NCBI GenBank assembly: GCA_934432675.1
Contig: CAKRYT010000006.1
Span: forward strand, 88,265-152,264
Length of the DNA stretch: 64,000 nucleotides
Direction of reading: 5' to 3'
DNA from: an uncultured Eubacteriales bacterium
GTDB lineage: Bacteria; Bacillota; Clostridia; Oscillospirales; CAG-272
Below, piece by piece: positions 24,829 to 33,902 of the stretch (the first letter of the stretch is position 1; every line of letters starts with the position of its first letter). A program made the position numbers and the translations under genes. The notes beneath the pieces were generated by a model. It was not told where the DNA came from. It saw only the letters and a list, made by a program, of their open reading frames with translations, and ran no database searches.

Positions 24829-25526
24829 TCAATCTCGTCGACGGGCTTTGCCTCGGCGTTGCATTCCGTCCGTTCCACCGTGCCGTTCTTGACGTGGATG
24901 ACGCGGTCTGCCATCGCGGTCAGGGCACTGTTGTGTGTGATGATGACCACCGTCATCCCGGTCTTTCTCGCGGTGTCCTGCAACAAGCGCAGGATCTGTT
25001 TCCCAGTGACGTAGTCGAGCGCGCCCGTCGGCTCGTCGCACAGGAGCAGGCGCGGCTTTTTGGCAAGGGCGCGCGCAATGGAGACGCGCTGTTGTTCTCC
25101 GCCGGAGAGTTGGGCGGGGAAGTTGCGGCATCGGTCGGCGAGCCCCACCTCCGTGAGGATCTCGGCGGCGTCCGTTTCCACGTGGCTGATGTGCGTCGCC
25201 ATTTCGACGTTTTCGAGTGCCGTCAGGTTCTGGATGAGGTTGTAGAACTGGAAGACGAAACCGACCTCGTAACGGCGGTAAGCGGTGAGTTCCCGCACGC
25301 CGAGGCGGGAGATGTCCCGCCCGCCGACGAAAACCTCGCCCTCGGTCAGGGTGTCCATACCGCCGAGGATGTTGAGCAGCGTGGTTTTGCCCGCACCCGA
25401 GGGGCCGACAATCACGCAGAGTTCGCCCTCGTCGATGACAAAATCGGCATCGTGCAGGGCGTTGATCCTGACCTCGCCCATGGTATAGGTCTTGCTGACG
25501 TGACGGAATTCGATGAAATGTTCCAT
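24822..25526 (-). CDS. ABC transporter ATP-binding protein (MacB/LolD type)
   Basis: 234 residues with a complete nucleotide-binding domain: Walker A GPSGAGKTT (about 42-50), Q-loop FQFYNLIQNLTALENV, signature LSGGEQQR, Walker B LLLCDEPTGALD and switch His in IITHN. The Q-loop region and EPTGALD are typical of the MacB/LolD/FtsE group that pairs with FtsX-fold permeases. It is first in a two-gene operon and overlaps the permease start by up to seven bases. A ribosome site AAAGGAG precedes the ATG. Confidence 0.93.
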   Translation of the reverse strand: MEHFIEFRHVSKTYTMGEVRINALHDADFVIDEGELCVIVGPSGAGKTTLLNILGGMDTLTEGEVFVGGRDISRLGVRELTAYRRYEVGFVFQFYNLIQNLTALENVEMATHISHVETDAAEILTEVGLADRCRNFPAQLSGGEQQRVSIARALAKKPRLLLCDEPTGALDYVTGKQILRLLQDTARKTGMTVVIITHNSALTAMADRVIHVKNGTVERTECNAEAKPVDEIEW

Positions 25527-25575
25527 GACCGCGTCTCCTTTGTGACATGATGGTTTTTCTATATCCTATACAAGA

Positions 25576-25604
25576 GATATGAAAGAACTGTGAACGGGTG
25601 TCAA
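25576..25604 (-). promoter_or_regulatory. Promoter of the ABC ATPase/permease operon
   Basis: On the minus strand, TTGACA (25599-25604), 17 bases, then CATATC (25576-25581). The -35 is perfect, the -10 weak, which may mean regulated expression. Confidence 0.55.
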
Positions 25605-25713
25605 ATAAACGACGTTTTTTCACAGAATGCGACCCGGGACGGAGAGTCGCCGCCCATCATATACTGAAAGCAGAATGACCGGTCGGAAAAACGACAAGGA
25701 AAGGAAAGCGGAA

Positions 25714-27057
25714 ATGTCGGAATATGTGATAAACGGAGGGACGCCCCTCGTCGGTGAGATCGAGGTCTCCGGGGCAAAGAACGGGGCACTTCCGCTTTTG
25801 TTTGCGTCCGTTTTGGCGGGAGGTGCCTGTACCTATTACCATGTGCCGGATATCGGGGACGTGCGGCTGGCACTCCGTATTCTCTCGGAGATGGGCGCGC
25901 GCGTGACGCGCCCGGGGGCACACACCGTGACGGTGAACGCCCGTTACCTGTCCCCCGAGGCGGCCCCGCGGCATCTGACTGCCGGGATGCGCGCCTCCTC
26001 CTACCTGCTCGGGGCTTGCCTCGGCCGGTTCGGGTACGCGGCGGAGCCGGCGACGGGCGGGTGCGATTTCGGTAACCGCCCGCTCAATTGCCACTACGGG
26101 GTGTTCCATGCCCTGGGGGCACGGGGAGAAGGGGAACTCTATGCTCCGCCGGGCGGGCTGACCGGTGGTCGTTACGTCTTCCCGCAGGTGTCGGTCGGCG
26201 CGACGGTGAACGGGCTTTTTGCCGCCTGCCGCGCGAGTGGTGTCACGCATCTCTCCAACTGCGCGACCGAGAGTCACGTCGGGGACCTCATACGGTTTCT
26301 CCTGGCACTGGGGGCCGACATCCGCGGGGTCGGTACGCCGGAACTCGTGATACGCGGCCGCCCCCACCTCGGCAAAACCTCGTTCGTCGTTTCCCCCGAC
26401 GAGATCGAGGCGGGGACCTATCTGCTCGCGGGTGCGGCGACGGCAGGAGACGTGACGGTGACGGGCATACGCCCCTGTGACCTCGCGCCCCTCACCGATG
26501 TGCTTGTCCGTGCGGGGTGCCGCGTAGACACCGCCCCCGACCGCGTGCGCGTGCGCCGCGGGGACGTTTTTTCGGGGGTCACCGTGGAGACGGCACCCGC
26601 CCCCGGCTTTCCGACCGATCTGCACCCGCAGACGGTGGCGGCACTCTGCTTTGCCGCGGGGGAGAGCCGCGTGACCGAGCGGGTCTGGCAGGAACGCTTC
26701 CGTTACACGGGGGAACTGGCAAAGATGGGTGCCGCGTTTACTCGTGAGGGGCAGACGCTGACGCTCCGCCCCGCCGCCATGCACGCGGCGGACGTCACGG
26801 CGACGGACCTGCGGGGCGGTGCCGCCCTCGCCATCGCCGCTCTCGCCGTTCCGGGGGCGTCCCGCCTCACCGGGTGCGAACTGATCGAGCGGGGCTACGA
26901 GGATTTTACCGGGAAACTCCGCCGTCTCGGCGGGGACGTCCGGATGTCAGCGGTGCCTCCGTCTCGCCCGCCGCGGGCGGGCGAGAAAACCGCCGAGCAG
27001 CGCGAGGAGGAAGACGGCGGGGACACCCGCGCAACGGACGGCGACGGGCAGGGTTGA
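25714..27057 (+). CDS. murA: UDP-N-acetylglucosamine 1-carboxyvinyltransferase MurA
   Basis: 447 residues from the ATG at 25714 (MSEYVINGG), with an AAGGAAAG ribosome site. It catalyses the first committed step of peptidoglycan synthesis, enolpyruvyl transfer from PEP to UDP-GlcNAc, in the cytoplasm. Visible are SGAKNGALPLLF with the catalytic Lys-Asn pair, MRASSYLLGACL, the fosfomycin-target Cys in GGCDFG with the following Arg, FPTDLHPQ and LRGGAALAIAALA. The recognisable fold ends at about residue 412 (GKLRRLGGDVRM); the remaining ~35 residues are charged, low-complexity and lie in the region overlapping the opposite gene. Firmicutes often have two murA copies; which one this is cannot be told. 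Confidence 0.94.
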   Translation: MSEYVINGGTPLVGEIEVSGAKNGALPLLFASVLAGGACTYYHVPDIGDVRLALRILSEMGARVTRPGAHTVTVNARYLSPEAAPRHLTAGMRASSYLLGACLGRFGYAAEPATGGCDFGNRPLNCHYGVFHALGARGEGELYAPPGGLTGGRYVFPQVSVGATVNGLFAACRASGVTHLSNCATESHVGDLIRFLLALGADIRGVGTPELVIRGRPHLGKTSFVVSPDEIEAGTYLLAGAATAGDVTVTGIRPCDLAPLTDVLVRAGCRVDTAPDRVRVRRGDVFSGVTVETAPAPGFPTDLHPQTVAALCFAAGESRVTERVWQERFRYTGELAKMGAAFTREGQTLTLRPAAMHAADVTATDLRGGAALAIAALAVPGASRLTGCELIERGYEDFTGKLRRLGGDVRMSAVPPSRPPRAGEKTAEQREEEDGGDTRATDGDGQG

Positions 27058-27351
27058 GCCCGGGACGGCGAGCCCGCCGGCACCGATGAGGACGGCGAAA
27101 ATCGCCCCCGCGATAAGGGCGGGGAACAGGGAGTCATGCCGCCACATACGGACGGTGCAGATCCCGAGCATAAGTGCCGTCAGACCGAGGCAGGCGAGCC
27201 CCGCGGGGAGCAGATGGGCGGTCGGGTCCTGCGAGCGCAGCAGGACGGCACTGACCGCTATCACCAGCAATGCTCCGAAGAGGAGCGCGATGCCTCCGCC
27301 GAACAAAATCGATTTTAACAGTGATGGTTGCTTTCTGTGCCTTTTTTCCAC
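26947..27351 (-). CDS. TIGR04086-like four-helix membrane protein
   Basis: 134 residues with a basic N-terminus and four hydrophobic helices (about 14-36, 46-66, 73-95, 101-122), ending in an Arg-rich tail. Length and helix plan match the TIGR04086 family of small Firmicutes membrane proteins, whose function is unknown; the assignment is by pattern. The start is a GTG (27349-27351) with a strong GGAGGTGTACC ribosome site, which argues that it is a real gene although its last 111 bases lie opposite the end of murA. No clear terminator was found within murA. Confidence 0.72.
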   Translation of the reverse strand: MEKRHRKQPSLLKSILFGGGIALLFGALLVIAVSAVLLRSQDPTAHLLPAGLACLGLTALMLGICTVRMWRHDSLFPALIAGAIFAVLIGAGGLAVPGSTLPVAVRCAGVPAVFLLALLGGFLARPRRARRRHR

Positions 27352-27445
27352 GGTACACCTCCGGTGGCTGTGATTGCTTCACTGTATGCGTGTGCCCGGC
27401 GGATTATGCCGTCGCCCCCGCTCCTCCGTCTTGCCGTGACTTTTT

Positions 27446-27479
27446 CCCCCGCGGGTCACCCGCGGGGGCATTTTGTTTT
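27446..27479 (+). terminator. Plus-strand terminator downstream of murA
   Basis: The perfect 10-bp stem CCCCCGCGGG/CCCGCGGGGG with a TCA loop is followed by CATTTTGTTTT. The minus strand has no T-run after the stem. It appears to be the first plus-strand terminator beyond murA, about 390 bases after its stop codon. Confidence 0.75.
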
Positions 27480-27650
27480 CCGAATGCTTGCAAAAATCGC
27501 ATTTTTTGGTGTCGCACGCCGCTCCCGCATTGCTCGGAAACGAGGTATAAAATGCATCGGTCGGCCCACACTTCATGGTGTGATATTTCGTTTTGCAAAC
27601 GGGGTTTGTCGGGCGACAGATACCGGCGGGCAAAATGCGGAGGTTAAAAA

Positions 27651-29813
27651 ATGAAAAGAATCGGCAAGCAAGCGTTGCTGCTTTTGGTGACGGCGGGGAT
27701 CCTGCTGTCCCTCGGCGGTTGTAAAAAGGGACCCGGCGGCGGCTCGGGGCTCTCCGATCCGTACGCGGACAAGACACACGCGGAGGTGTCGGAACTGCTC
27801 TACGAAGAGGTGCTCGGGGAGTTCTATGATTACTACACGCGTGCGACGGAGGCGGCGACCGTCTCCGAGCGGTACGCACTCATGGCGATTGCGGAGGCGA
27901 AACTGCTCGGCTCCGGTGTGATGCTGCCTTCCACGGCAAACGGCGGTAACTACGCGATTTCCCGCGTTGCGCCGCGCACCGTCACGTCGGTGCTTTGGGG
28001 CAGTGACGAGTTCCGTTTCCATAATGCACTGGTAGTCAAGGGCAATCCGCTCCGCCGCACGGAGGTGGAGGAGATGAAGGCAGAGTGGGCGAAACGCCGC
28101 GGTACGGGCAACTACGAGGCGTGGGCAAAGTCGTATCTGAAAGGGAAGGGCTATACGCTCGGCGACACTTACGACTATGCCTATACCGCCGACCCCACGA
28201 CCTGGGACTGGCATAACACCAACCAGAGCCCCGACTTCCGCGCGCTCGTCAATCTGTACGACGGGCTGTACGAATACGATGCGGAAAACCGGCAGATGCC
28301 CGCCCTTGCGACTTCGCACGAGGTCTCGGAGGACGGTCTGACCTACACGTTCCATATCCGCCCGGGCGTGCAATGGGTGAATTACCAGGGGACACCGATC
28401 GAGGAGGTCACCGCGACGAGTTTTGTCCGCGGTTTTCAACATCTGCTGGACGCGGGCGCAGGACTGGAAGCCCTGGTGGACGGCGTCGTCCGCGGGGTCT
28501 CGGCATACCTCGGGGACGAGGTCACGGACTTTAACGCCGTCGGTGTGCGGGCACCCGACCGCTACACGCTGGTATATGAACTCGAAAAGCCGTGTTCGTA
28601 TTTTCCCACCATGTTGAGTTACGCCCTGTTCGCCCCGATCAGCGAGGCATACTTCCTTGCGAACGGCGGTGCCTTCGGCAGAGCCGCCTTTGCGGAGGCG
28701 GCGGCGAAGAGTGCCTACACCTACGGCACCTCCCCCGAGAAGATTGCCTATTGCGGTCCGTATCTCGTCACTTCGACCACCGCGGAAAACTCGGTGATCT
28801 TCGGTGCCAACCCCGCCTATTGGAACAAAAACAATATCAATATCCGCAAGATTACCTGGACGTTCGTTTCCGGGCAGGAACCGACGCAGGCGTACGATCT
28901 CATGCGGGCGGGCAAACTCTCGGGTGCCGGGCTGAACGCCAACTCGCTCGCCAAGGCGCGGGAAAACGGAGATTTCGATAAGTATGCGTACGTTTCCGGC
29001 GTGGATGCAAATGCCTTCCCCGTATTTTATAATCTGTACCGCAAGCAATACGCCAACTATAACGATTCGACCGTTGCCGTCTCCACACTGACGGAGGACG
29101 AGCGCGTCAGGGCCAACCTCGCGATGCGTAACCGCCGTTTCCGTATGGCACTCGTGACCTCGCTGGACCGCGCGGCGGAGAATGCGACGCTCACGGGGGA
29201 TGACCTCAAATACACCAGTCTCGTGAACTCCTATACACCCGGCAATTTCGTCAGCCTCGACGAAGACGTGACGGTGCGCGTCGGTGACGAGGAGAGACTC
29301 TTCCCCGCGGGCACGTATTACGGTGCCATCGTGCAGGCGCAACTGGACGCGGACGGGGTCGCCGTGCGGGTGTGGGATCCTGCGGCGGAGGGCGGTGCCG
29401 GGTCGTCCACCGGTTTTGACGGGTGGTATAACGCAGAGAATGCCGCGGCATACCTCGCGCAGGCGGTTGAGGAGTTGCAGGGGCAGGGGGTAGAGATCAG
29501 CCGTGACCGTCCGATCGTTCTCGAAATGCCGTACTGTGACATCAGTGAGCCTTATTCCAACCGTGCGAACGCGTTTAAGCAGTCGGTCGAGGCATCGCTC
29601 GGCGGGCAGGTCGTGATCCGCCTCGTGAAGACGGGCGGCTCCAACGCGTCGAACTGGTATTACGCGGGCTTTTATCCCCCCTCGGGGCATCTCATGAACT
29701 ATCATATTTTTGACGGCTGTGGCTGGGGCCCTGACTACGGCGACCCCGCGACGTACCTGGACACCATGCTCCCGCAGAGCGGCGGCATGGCGAAAAATAT
29801 CGGTCTTTTCTGA
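27651..29813 (+). CDS. oppA: Oligopeptide ABC transporter substrate-binding lipoprotein
   Basis: 720 residues. The lipoprotein signal peptide has lipobox LGGC (Cys about 24). The mature part is a family 5 extracellular binding protein: DPTTWDWHNTNQS, LYDGLYEYD, LATSHEVSEDGLTYTFHIRPGVQW and a C-terminal lobe with SLDRAAEN. This is longer than classical OppA (about 540), with an extra N-terminal helical segment (about 30-150) before the usual first lobe. It captures peptides outside the membrane for OppBCDF, which follow in the same direction. Ribosome site GGAGGT. A GC-rich stem-loop lies between it and oppB. Confidence 0.9.
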   Translation: MKRIGKQALLLLVTAGILLSLGGCKKGPGGGSGLSDPYADKTHAEVSELLYEEVLGEFYDYYTRATEAATVSERYALMAIAEAKLLGSGVMLPSTANGGNYAISRVAPRTVTSVLWGSDEFRFHNALVVKGNPLRRTEVEEMKAEWAKRRGTGNYEAWAKSYLKGKGYTLGDTYDYAYTADPTTWDWHNTNQSPDFRALVNLYDGLYEYDAENRQMPALATSHEVSEDGLTYTFHIRPGVQWVNYQGTPIEEVTATSFVRGFQHLLDAGAGLEALVDGVVRGVSAYLGDEVTDFNAVGVRAPDRYTLVYELEKPCSYFPTMLSYALFAPISEAYFLANGGAFGRAAFAEAAAKSAYTYGTSPEKIAYCGPYLVTSTTAENSVIFGANPAYWNKNNINIRKITWTFVSGQEPTQAYDLMRAGKLSGAGLNANSLAKARENGDFDKYAYVSGVDANAFPVFYNLYRKQYANYNDSTVAVSTLTEDERVRANLAMRNRRFRMALVTSLDRAAENATLTGDDLKYTSLVNSYTPGNFVSLDEDVTVRVGDEERLFPAGTYYGAIVQAQLDADGVAVRVWDPAAEGGAGSSTGFDGWYNAENAAAYLAQAVEELQGQGVEISRDRPIVLEMPYCDISEPYSNRANAFKQSVEASLGGQVVIRLVKTGGSNASNWYYAGFYPPSGHLMNYHIFDGCGWGPDYGDPATYLDTMLPQSGGMAKNIGLF

Positions 29814-29834
29814 AAACGGTCGTCACCGTCCGGG

Positions 29835-29859
29835 GCGGCGGGCGCACACTGCCCGCCGC
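29835..29859 (+). promoter_or_regulatory. Intercistronic stem-loop between oppA and oppB
   Basis: GCGGCGGGC pairs perfectly with GCCCGCCGC around a 7-base loop, and no T-run follows. Such stem-loops after binding-protein genes commonly stabilise the upstream message or thin out downstream expression; that role is inferred here. Confidence 0.55.
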
Positions 29860-29888
29860 GTGCCCCGACGAGAGGGGAGGAGGAGCCT

Positions 29889-31490
29889 ATGGCGAAATAT
29901 CTGGTCAAGCGTCTTTTGCGCGGCATCGTGTCCGTCGTCATCGTCGTCACGATCGTCATGCTGCTCATCTATACGCTCATGGACCGCGACCTCATTTTCG
30001 CGAGGGACGCGCAGTTTACCAAGCGATATAACAACGACCGCGTACTGTACCGGTACACGCAGTGGGAGCGTTTCGGATACCTCGATTACGTGTCCTTCGG
30101 GGAATACCTGACGGAACTTGCCCGGGCGGGCGAGATCGACGAGGAGACGCACGCGGCGGCGGTCGCCATCGGGAGACGGGCGGAGGAGGATACGGCGATC
30201 GCCCGTGAATATGCGGCGCGTTTCCGCCGCGACTATGAGGCGCGCGGTTACACGGTCGAGCGGCTGGATGCCGTCATGCTGAATAAAAACAAGGTGGACG
30301 TCGGCGGTAAGCAGCAACTGTTTGCGTATAAGGACAAAAGCGTCTTTTCCCGCCTTTTCTCCTTTTTCGGCGGTATCGTCCACGTGGATAACATCCATTA
30401 CGTGAAGGACGACATCGCGGACCGCGGGCTCACGTTTACCCTCTATGACCCGGTCTACAACACGGAGGAGGGGAGCGGTGCGCTGCTCAAAAAGAAGTTT
30501 TCACCTGCCATCATGGGGCGTGGCACCGAGCACAAATACCTTCTGTATTTTGACGGGCAGTTCCCGTACGTGCATGAAAATCTGGTGACAATCCGCCTCG
30601 GGCTGTCCTACACCGTCAATCAGAACGTCGACGTGGCGGATACCATGACGGAGCCACAGGGGGGATACGTCACGTCCCGCGTCGTCTATCCGACGGGGCT
30701 CTCCGAAGAGAGCGCGAACGATCTGCACACCGCGACCTACGCTTACGCCGGTGCGCGGGAGGTCTCGCCTCTGTACGCCGACCGCTATACGGACGACTAT
30801 ATCAACGTGCGCGCCGTCAAGGCGAACAAGTCGAAACTCGGCTATTCCTTTACCATCGGTATCGTGGCGTCGGTTGCGGCGTACGTCATCGCCGTCCCTC
30901 TCGGGATTCTCATGGCGAGGCGGAAAGACCGTTTCGTCGATCGGCTTGGTACCGCCTATATCGTTTTCATTCTCGCGGTCCCGTCGCTTGCGTATATCTT
31001 TATCTTCAAGGCGATCGGCGGACGGCTCGGACTGCCGACCTCTTTCGGTATGGAGGGGGAGACGACCCTCATGTATCTGCTCCCCATCCTTTCTCTCGCA
31101 CTGCCGTCCGTCGCGGGGCTGGTCAAGTGGTTGCGACGTTATACCATCGATCAGATGAATGCGGATTACGTCAGATTTGCGCGGGCAGAGGGGCTCTCCG
31201 AGCGGGAGGTCTTCCGCCGCCACATTCTCAAAAATGCGGCGATACCGATGCTGCACGGCATCCCCGCGAGCATCCTCGGGTGCCTCGTCGGTGCCATCAT
31301 CACGGAGCGGGTATATCTCGTCCCCGGTGCGGGGAATCTCCTGACCACCGCCATCAACATGAACGACAATGCGGTCATCGTCGGGCTGACCATGTTTTAT
31401 GCGGTCCTCTCCATCGTTTCTCTCATCCTCGGGGACCTGCTCATGGCATCGGCGGATCCGCGTATCTCTTTTTCGGGTAAAGCGAGGTGA
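29889..31490 (+). CDS. oppB: Oligopeptide ABC transporter permease OppB with enlarged first loop
   Basis: 533 residues, much longer than the ~306 of E. coli OppB. The first membrane helix is at about 10-32. The next begins only near residue 318, so some 285 residues of the first loop lie outside the membrane. Helices 2-6 and the EAA loop (RAEGLSEREVFRRHILKNAA, about 434-453) are typical. It forms the translocation pore with OppC. The enlarged loop contains no motif I recognise; it faces the same side as the OppA lipoprotein. Ribosome site GGGAGGAGGAGCC. Its stop overlaps a possible GTG start of oppC. Confidence 0.9.
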   Translation: MAKYLVKRLLRGIVSVVIVVTIVMLLIYTLMDRDLIFARDAQFTKRYNNDRVLYRYTQWERFGYLDYVSFGEYLTELARAGEIDEETHAAAVAIGRRAEEDTAIAREYAARFRRDYEARGYTVERLDAVMLNKNKVDVGGKQQLFAYKDKSVFSRLFSFFGGIVHVDNIHYVKDDIADRGLTFTLYDPVYNTEEGSGALLKKKFSPAIMGRGTEHKYLLYFDGQFPYVHENLVTIRLGLSYTVNQNVDVADTMTEPQGGYVTSRVVYPTGLSEESANDLHTATYAYAGAREVSPLYADRYTDDYINVRAVKANKSKLGYSFTIGIVASVAAYVIAVPLGILMARRKDRFVDRLGTAYIVFILAVPSLAYIFIFKAIGGRLGLPTSFGMEGETTLMYLLPILSLALPSVAGLVKWLRRYTIDQMNADYVRFARAEGLSEREVFRRHILKNAAIPMLHGIPASILGCLVGAIITERVYLVPGAGNLLTTAINMNDNAVIVGLTMFYAVLSIVSLILGDLLMASADPRISFSGKAR

Positions 31491-31495
31491 ACGAT

Positions 31496-32473
31496 ATGCA
31501 AAACGACGGGGCAGAGACGGGGGCACTCGGTCTGACGGATGCGGAACTGTTCTCCCGTGTGGAGACGGACGCGTCGGATGCCGAGCATATTGCAGCACCG
31601 CGGTACTCCTACTGGAAGTCGGTCTTCCGCGTCTTCTTCCGCAAGCGACTGAACATCGTTATCCTCGTGATCCTGGCGGTTTTGATCGTGTTCGCATATG
31701 TCTACCCCATGTTCTCGGGGTACGACAAGTATCAGAACGTGCTGGTGGAGAACGGTAAGCACCTGACCCCCTCGGCGGCGATGGACAAGTACGGTCACAA
31801 TATCCACTGGATCTTCGGCGCGGGTGGGGTCGGAGAATCGACCTTTGATGCCCTGTGGAGCGGCGCGCGTATTTCGCTGACCCTTGCCTTTGCGGCGGCG
31901 GCGATCAATCTGACGGTGGGCATCGTCGTCGGTGCCGTATGGGGATTTTCCAAGCGGACGGACCTCTATATGACCGAGGTCTACAACATCGTCGGCAACG
32001 TGCCGTATATCCTGCTCATTTCCGTCATCGTCATGATTCTGTCGGCAAACTTCTGGACGATGGTGTTCGCGCTGACGGTGACGGGGTGGCTCTCCATCGC
32101 GTACTTCATCCGCACGCAGGTGGTCATCGTCCGCGACAGGGAATACAACCTTGCCTCCCGCTGTCTCGGCACCTCGACGTTCCGTATCGCGATGAAGAAT
32201 ATCCTGCCCTTTATGGTGTCGGTCATCGTGACGGTGGCGGCGACGGAGATCCCCTCGTATATCTCCTATGAAGTGTTCCTGTCCTATATCGGGCTCTCCA
32301 TGTCGGATATGTCGCTCGGGAAACTCATCTACGCCGCGGAGGGGTCGATGCTGACGCCGGGATTCCGCTTTGAATTTTGGAGTCCGGTCGCCGTCGCCTC
32401 CGTGATTACCGTTGTCCTTTATGTGGTGGGGCAGAACCTCGGTGACGCCTCCGATCCGAGGACGCATATGTGA
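31496..32473 (+). CDS. oppC: Oligopeptide ABC transporter permease OppC
   Basis: 325 residues from the ATG at 31496, favoured by the GAGGTGA site five bases ahead; a GTG at 31487 overlapping the oppB stop is the alternative. It has a cytoplasmic N-terminus of about 45 residues (OppC-N), helix 1 (about 50-72), a loop, then five helices. The EAA motif is in ASRCLGTSTFRIAMKNILP. It pairs with OppB. The protein ends QNLGDASDPRTHM, as typical OppC proteins do. Confidence 0.92.
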   Translation: MQNDGAETGALGLTDAELFSRVETDASDAEHIAAPRYSYWKSVFRVFFRKRLNIVILVILAVLIVFAYVYPMFSGYDKYQNVLVENGKHLTPSAAMDKYGHNIHWIFGAGGVGESTFDALWSGARISLTLAFAAAAINLTVGIVVGAVWGFSKRTDLYMTEVYNIVGNVPYILLISVIVMILSANFWTMVFALTVTGWLSIAYFIRTQVVIVRDREYNLASRCLGTSTFRIAMKNILPFMVSVIVTVAATEIPSYISYEVFLSYIGLSMSDMSLGKLIYAAEGSMLTPGFRFEFWSPVAVASVITVVLYVVGQNLGDASDPRTHM

Positions 32474-32480
32474 GGGAAAC

Positions 32481-33902
32481 ATGGAGAAGAAAAAAGTGCT
32501 CCTGTCCGTTCGGGATTTGGAGGTGCGATTCCGCGTCCGCGGCAGGACCCTGACGGCGATCCGCGGGGTGTCGCTCGATATTTTCGAGGGGGAGTCCATC
32601 GCCATCGTGGGGGAGTCCGGGTCGGGTAAGTCGGTCTTTACCAAGACCTTCGCCGGGATGCTGGACGAAAACGGTACCGTCAGCCGCGGCAGTATCATCT
32701 TTTACGACGAGGAACTCGCAGACACCTCGGTGCGCCTTACCCGTGCCGTGCGCCTGCGTCTGCGGTTTCTGGAAAACAGGCTGAATGCCTATGCCCGCGC
32801 AGCGGGGGCGGCGGGGGATGCGTCGGAGTTGCCCCCAGAGATACGGGAGAGAAACGCGTGCATTGCAAAGGAGATCTGGCTCTCCGTCGGGCGGATGAAT
32901 GCACGCCGCCGGTGGGGGTTGCTTTTCCGTCTCCTGCGTGCCGTCGGGCGGGCGATGCGGGACGGTGCCGACCTCTCGGACGAGGAGGTGCGGAACGCGG
33001 TGTTCGACGACGTGACGTTCCGCGTGCGGTACGTGGGGGAGGACGAGGAACGCCTCCGCGGTGTCTGCGTCCTGAATCTGGCTAAGATACGGTACGACGG
33101 CGACTGGGGGCAGATCCGCGGCAGCCGTATCGCCACGGTCTTTCAGGATCCCATGACCTCGCTCAACCCCATCCTCACCATCGGCGCGCAGATCACCTCG
33201 GTGATCCTGCGGCATCAGAAGTGCTCGGAAGGGGAGGCACGCCGCCGCGCCATCGAGATGATGCGTAAGGTGGGGATCCCGCACCCGGAGAGGCGTTTTG
33301 ACGACTACCCGTTTCAGTATTCTGGCGGGATGCGTCAGCGCATCGTCATTGCCATCGCGCTCTCCTGTCAGCCGAAGATCCTCATCTGCGATGAGCCGAC
33401 GACCGCGCTGGACGTCACCATCCAGGCGCAGATTCTCGAACTCCTGAAAAACTTACAGCATGAGTTCGGTTATACCATCGTGTTTATCACCCACGATCTC
33501 GGGGTGGTGGCAAACATTGCGGATCGTGTCGCCGTCCTGTACGCAGGGCAGATCGTGGAGATCGGGGAGGCGGAGGAGGTGTTCTACGATCCGAGGCATC
33601 CCTATACGTGGGCACTGCTCGCGTCACTTCCGCAACTGGCGGAGAAGAATACGGAGCTCTATTCCGTCCGGGGGACGCCGCCCTCCCTTTACAGCGAGAT
33701 CACGGGGGATCCTTTCGCGCCGCGCAATCCGTACTGCCTGCGGATTGACACCTTGCAGGAACCGCCGATGTTCGCGGTCAGCGAGACGCACGCCGCCAAA
33801 ACGTGGCTGCTCGATCCGCGCGCGCCGAAGGTGGAGAAGCCGGAGGCGATCCGCGATCTTCACGAAAAACTGCGGCGTGCATTTTACGGGGAGGAGGAAT
33901 GA
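32481..33902 (+). CDS. oppD: Oligopeptide ABC transporter ATPase OppD with internal insertion
   Basis: 473 residues versus about 337-360 in classical OppD. Walker A GESGSGKS (about 47-54) is followed by an additional ~110-residue, helical, highly charged insert (about 75-190) before the Q-loop VFQDPMTSLNP (about 219). The signature YSGGMRQR, Walker B ILICDEPTTALD, His switch ITHDLG and the C-terminal peptide-transporter domain with PRNPYC and a single later Cys-poor region follow. The usual cluster of C-terminal Cys residues for an iron-sulfur site is not complete here. It powers OppBC together with OppF. Start ATG at 32481 with GAGGG, seven bases after oppC. Confidence 0.9.
   Translation: MEKKKVLLSVRDLEVRFRVRGRTLTAIRGVSLDIFEGESIAIVGESGSGKSVFTKTFAGMLDENGTVSRGSIIFYDEELADTSVRLTRAVRLRLRFLENRLNAYARAAGAAGDASELPPEIRERNACIAKEIWLSVGRMNARRRWGLLFRLLRAVGRAMRDGADLSDEEVRNAVFDDVTFRVRYVGEDEERLRGVCVLNLAKIRYDGDWGQIRGSRIATVFQDPMTSLNPILTIGAQITSVILRHQKCSEGEARRRAIEMMRKVGIPHPERRFDDYPFQYSGGMRQRIVIAIALSCQPKILICDEPTTALDVTIQAQILELLKNLQHEFGYTIVFITHDLGVVANIADRVAVLYAGQIVEIGEAEEVFYDPRHPYTWALLASLPQLAEKNTELYSVRGTPPSLYSEITGDPFAPRNPYCLRIDTLQEPPMFAVSETHAAKTWLLDPRAPKVEKPEAIRDLHEKLRRAFYGEEE

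Noticed and set aside
26950..27057. Frameshift at the end of murA
   Set aside because: The frame runs uninterrupted through the conserved GKLRRLGGDV end. The extra residues follow the normal C-terminus and are explained by the missing stop in the overlap.
33803..33898. Upstream extension of OppF
   Set aside because: It lies within the oppD coding end. The ATG at 33899 has a ribosome site and the usual ATGA overlap.
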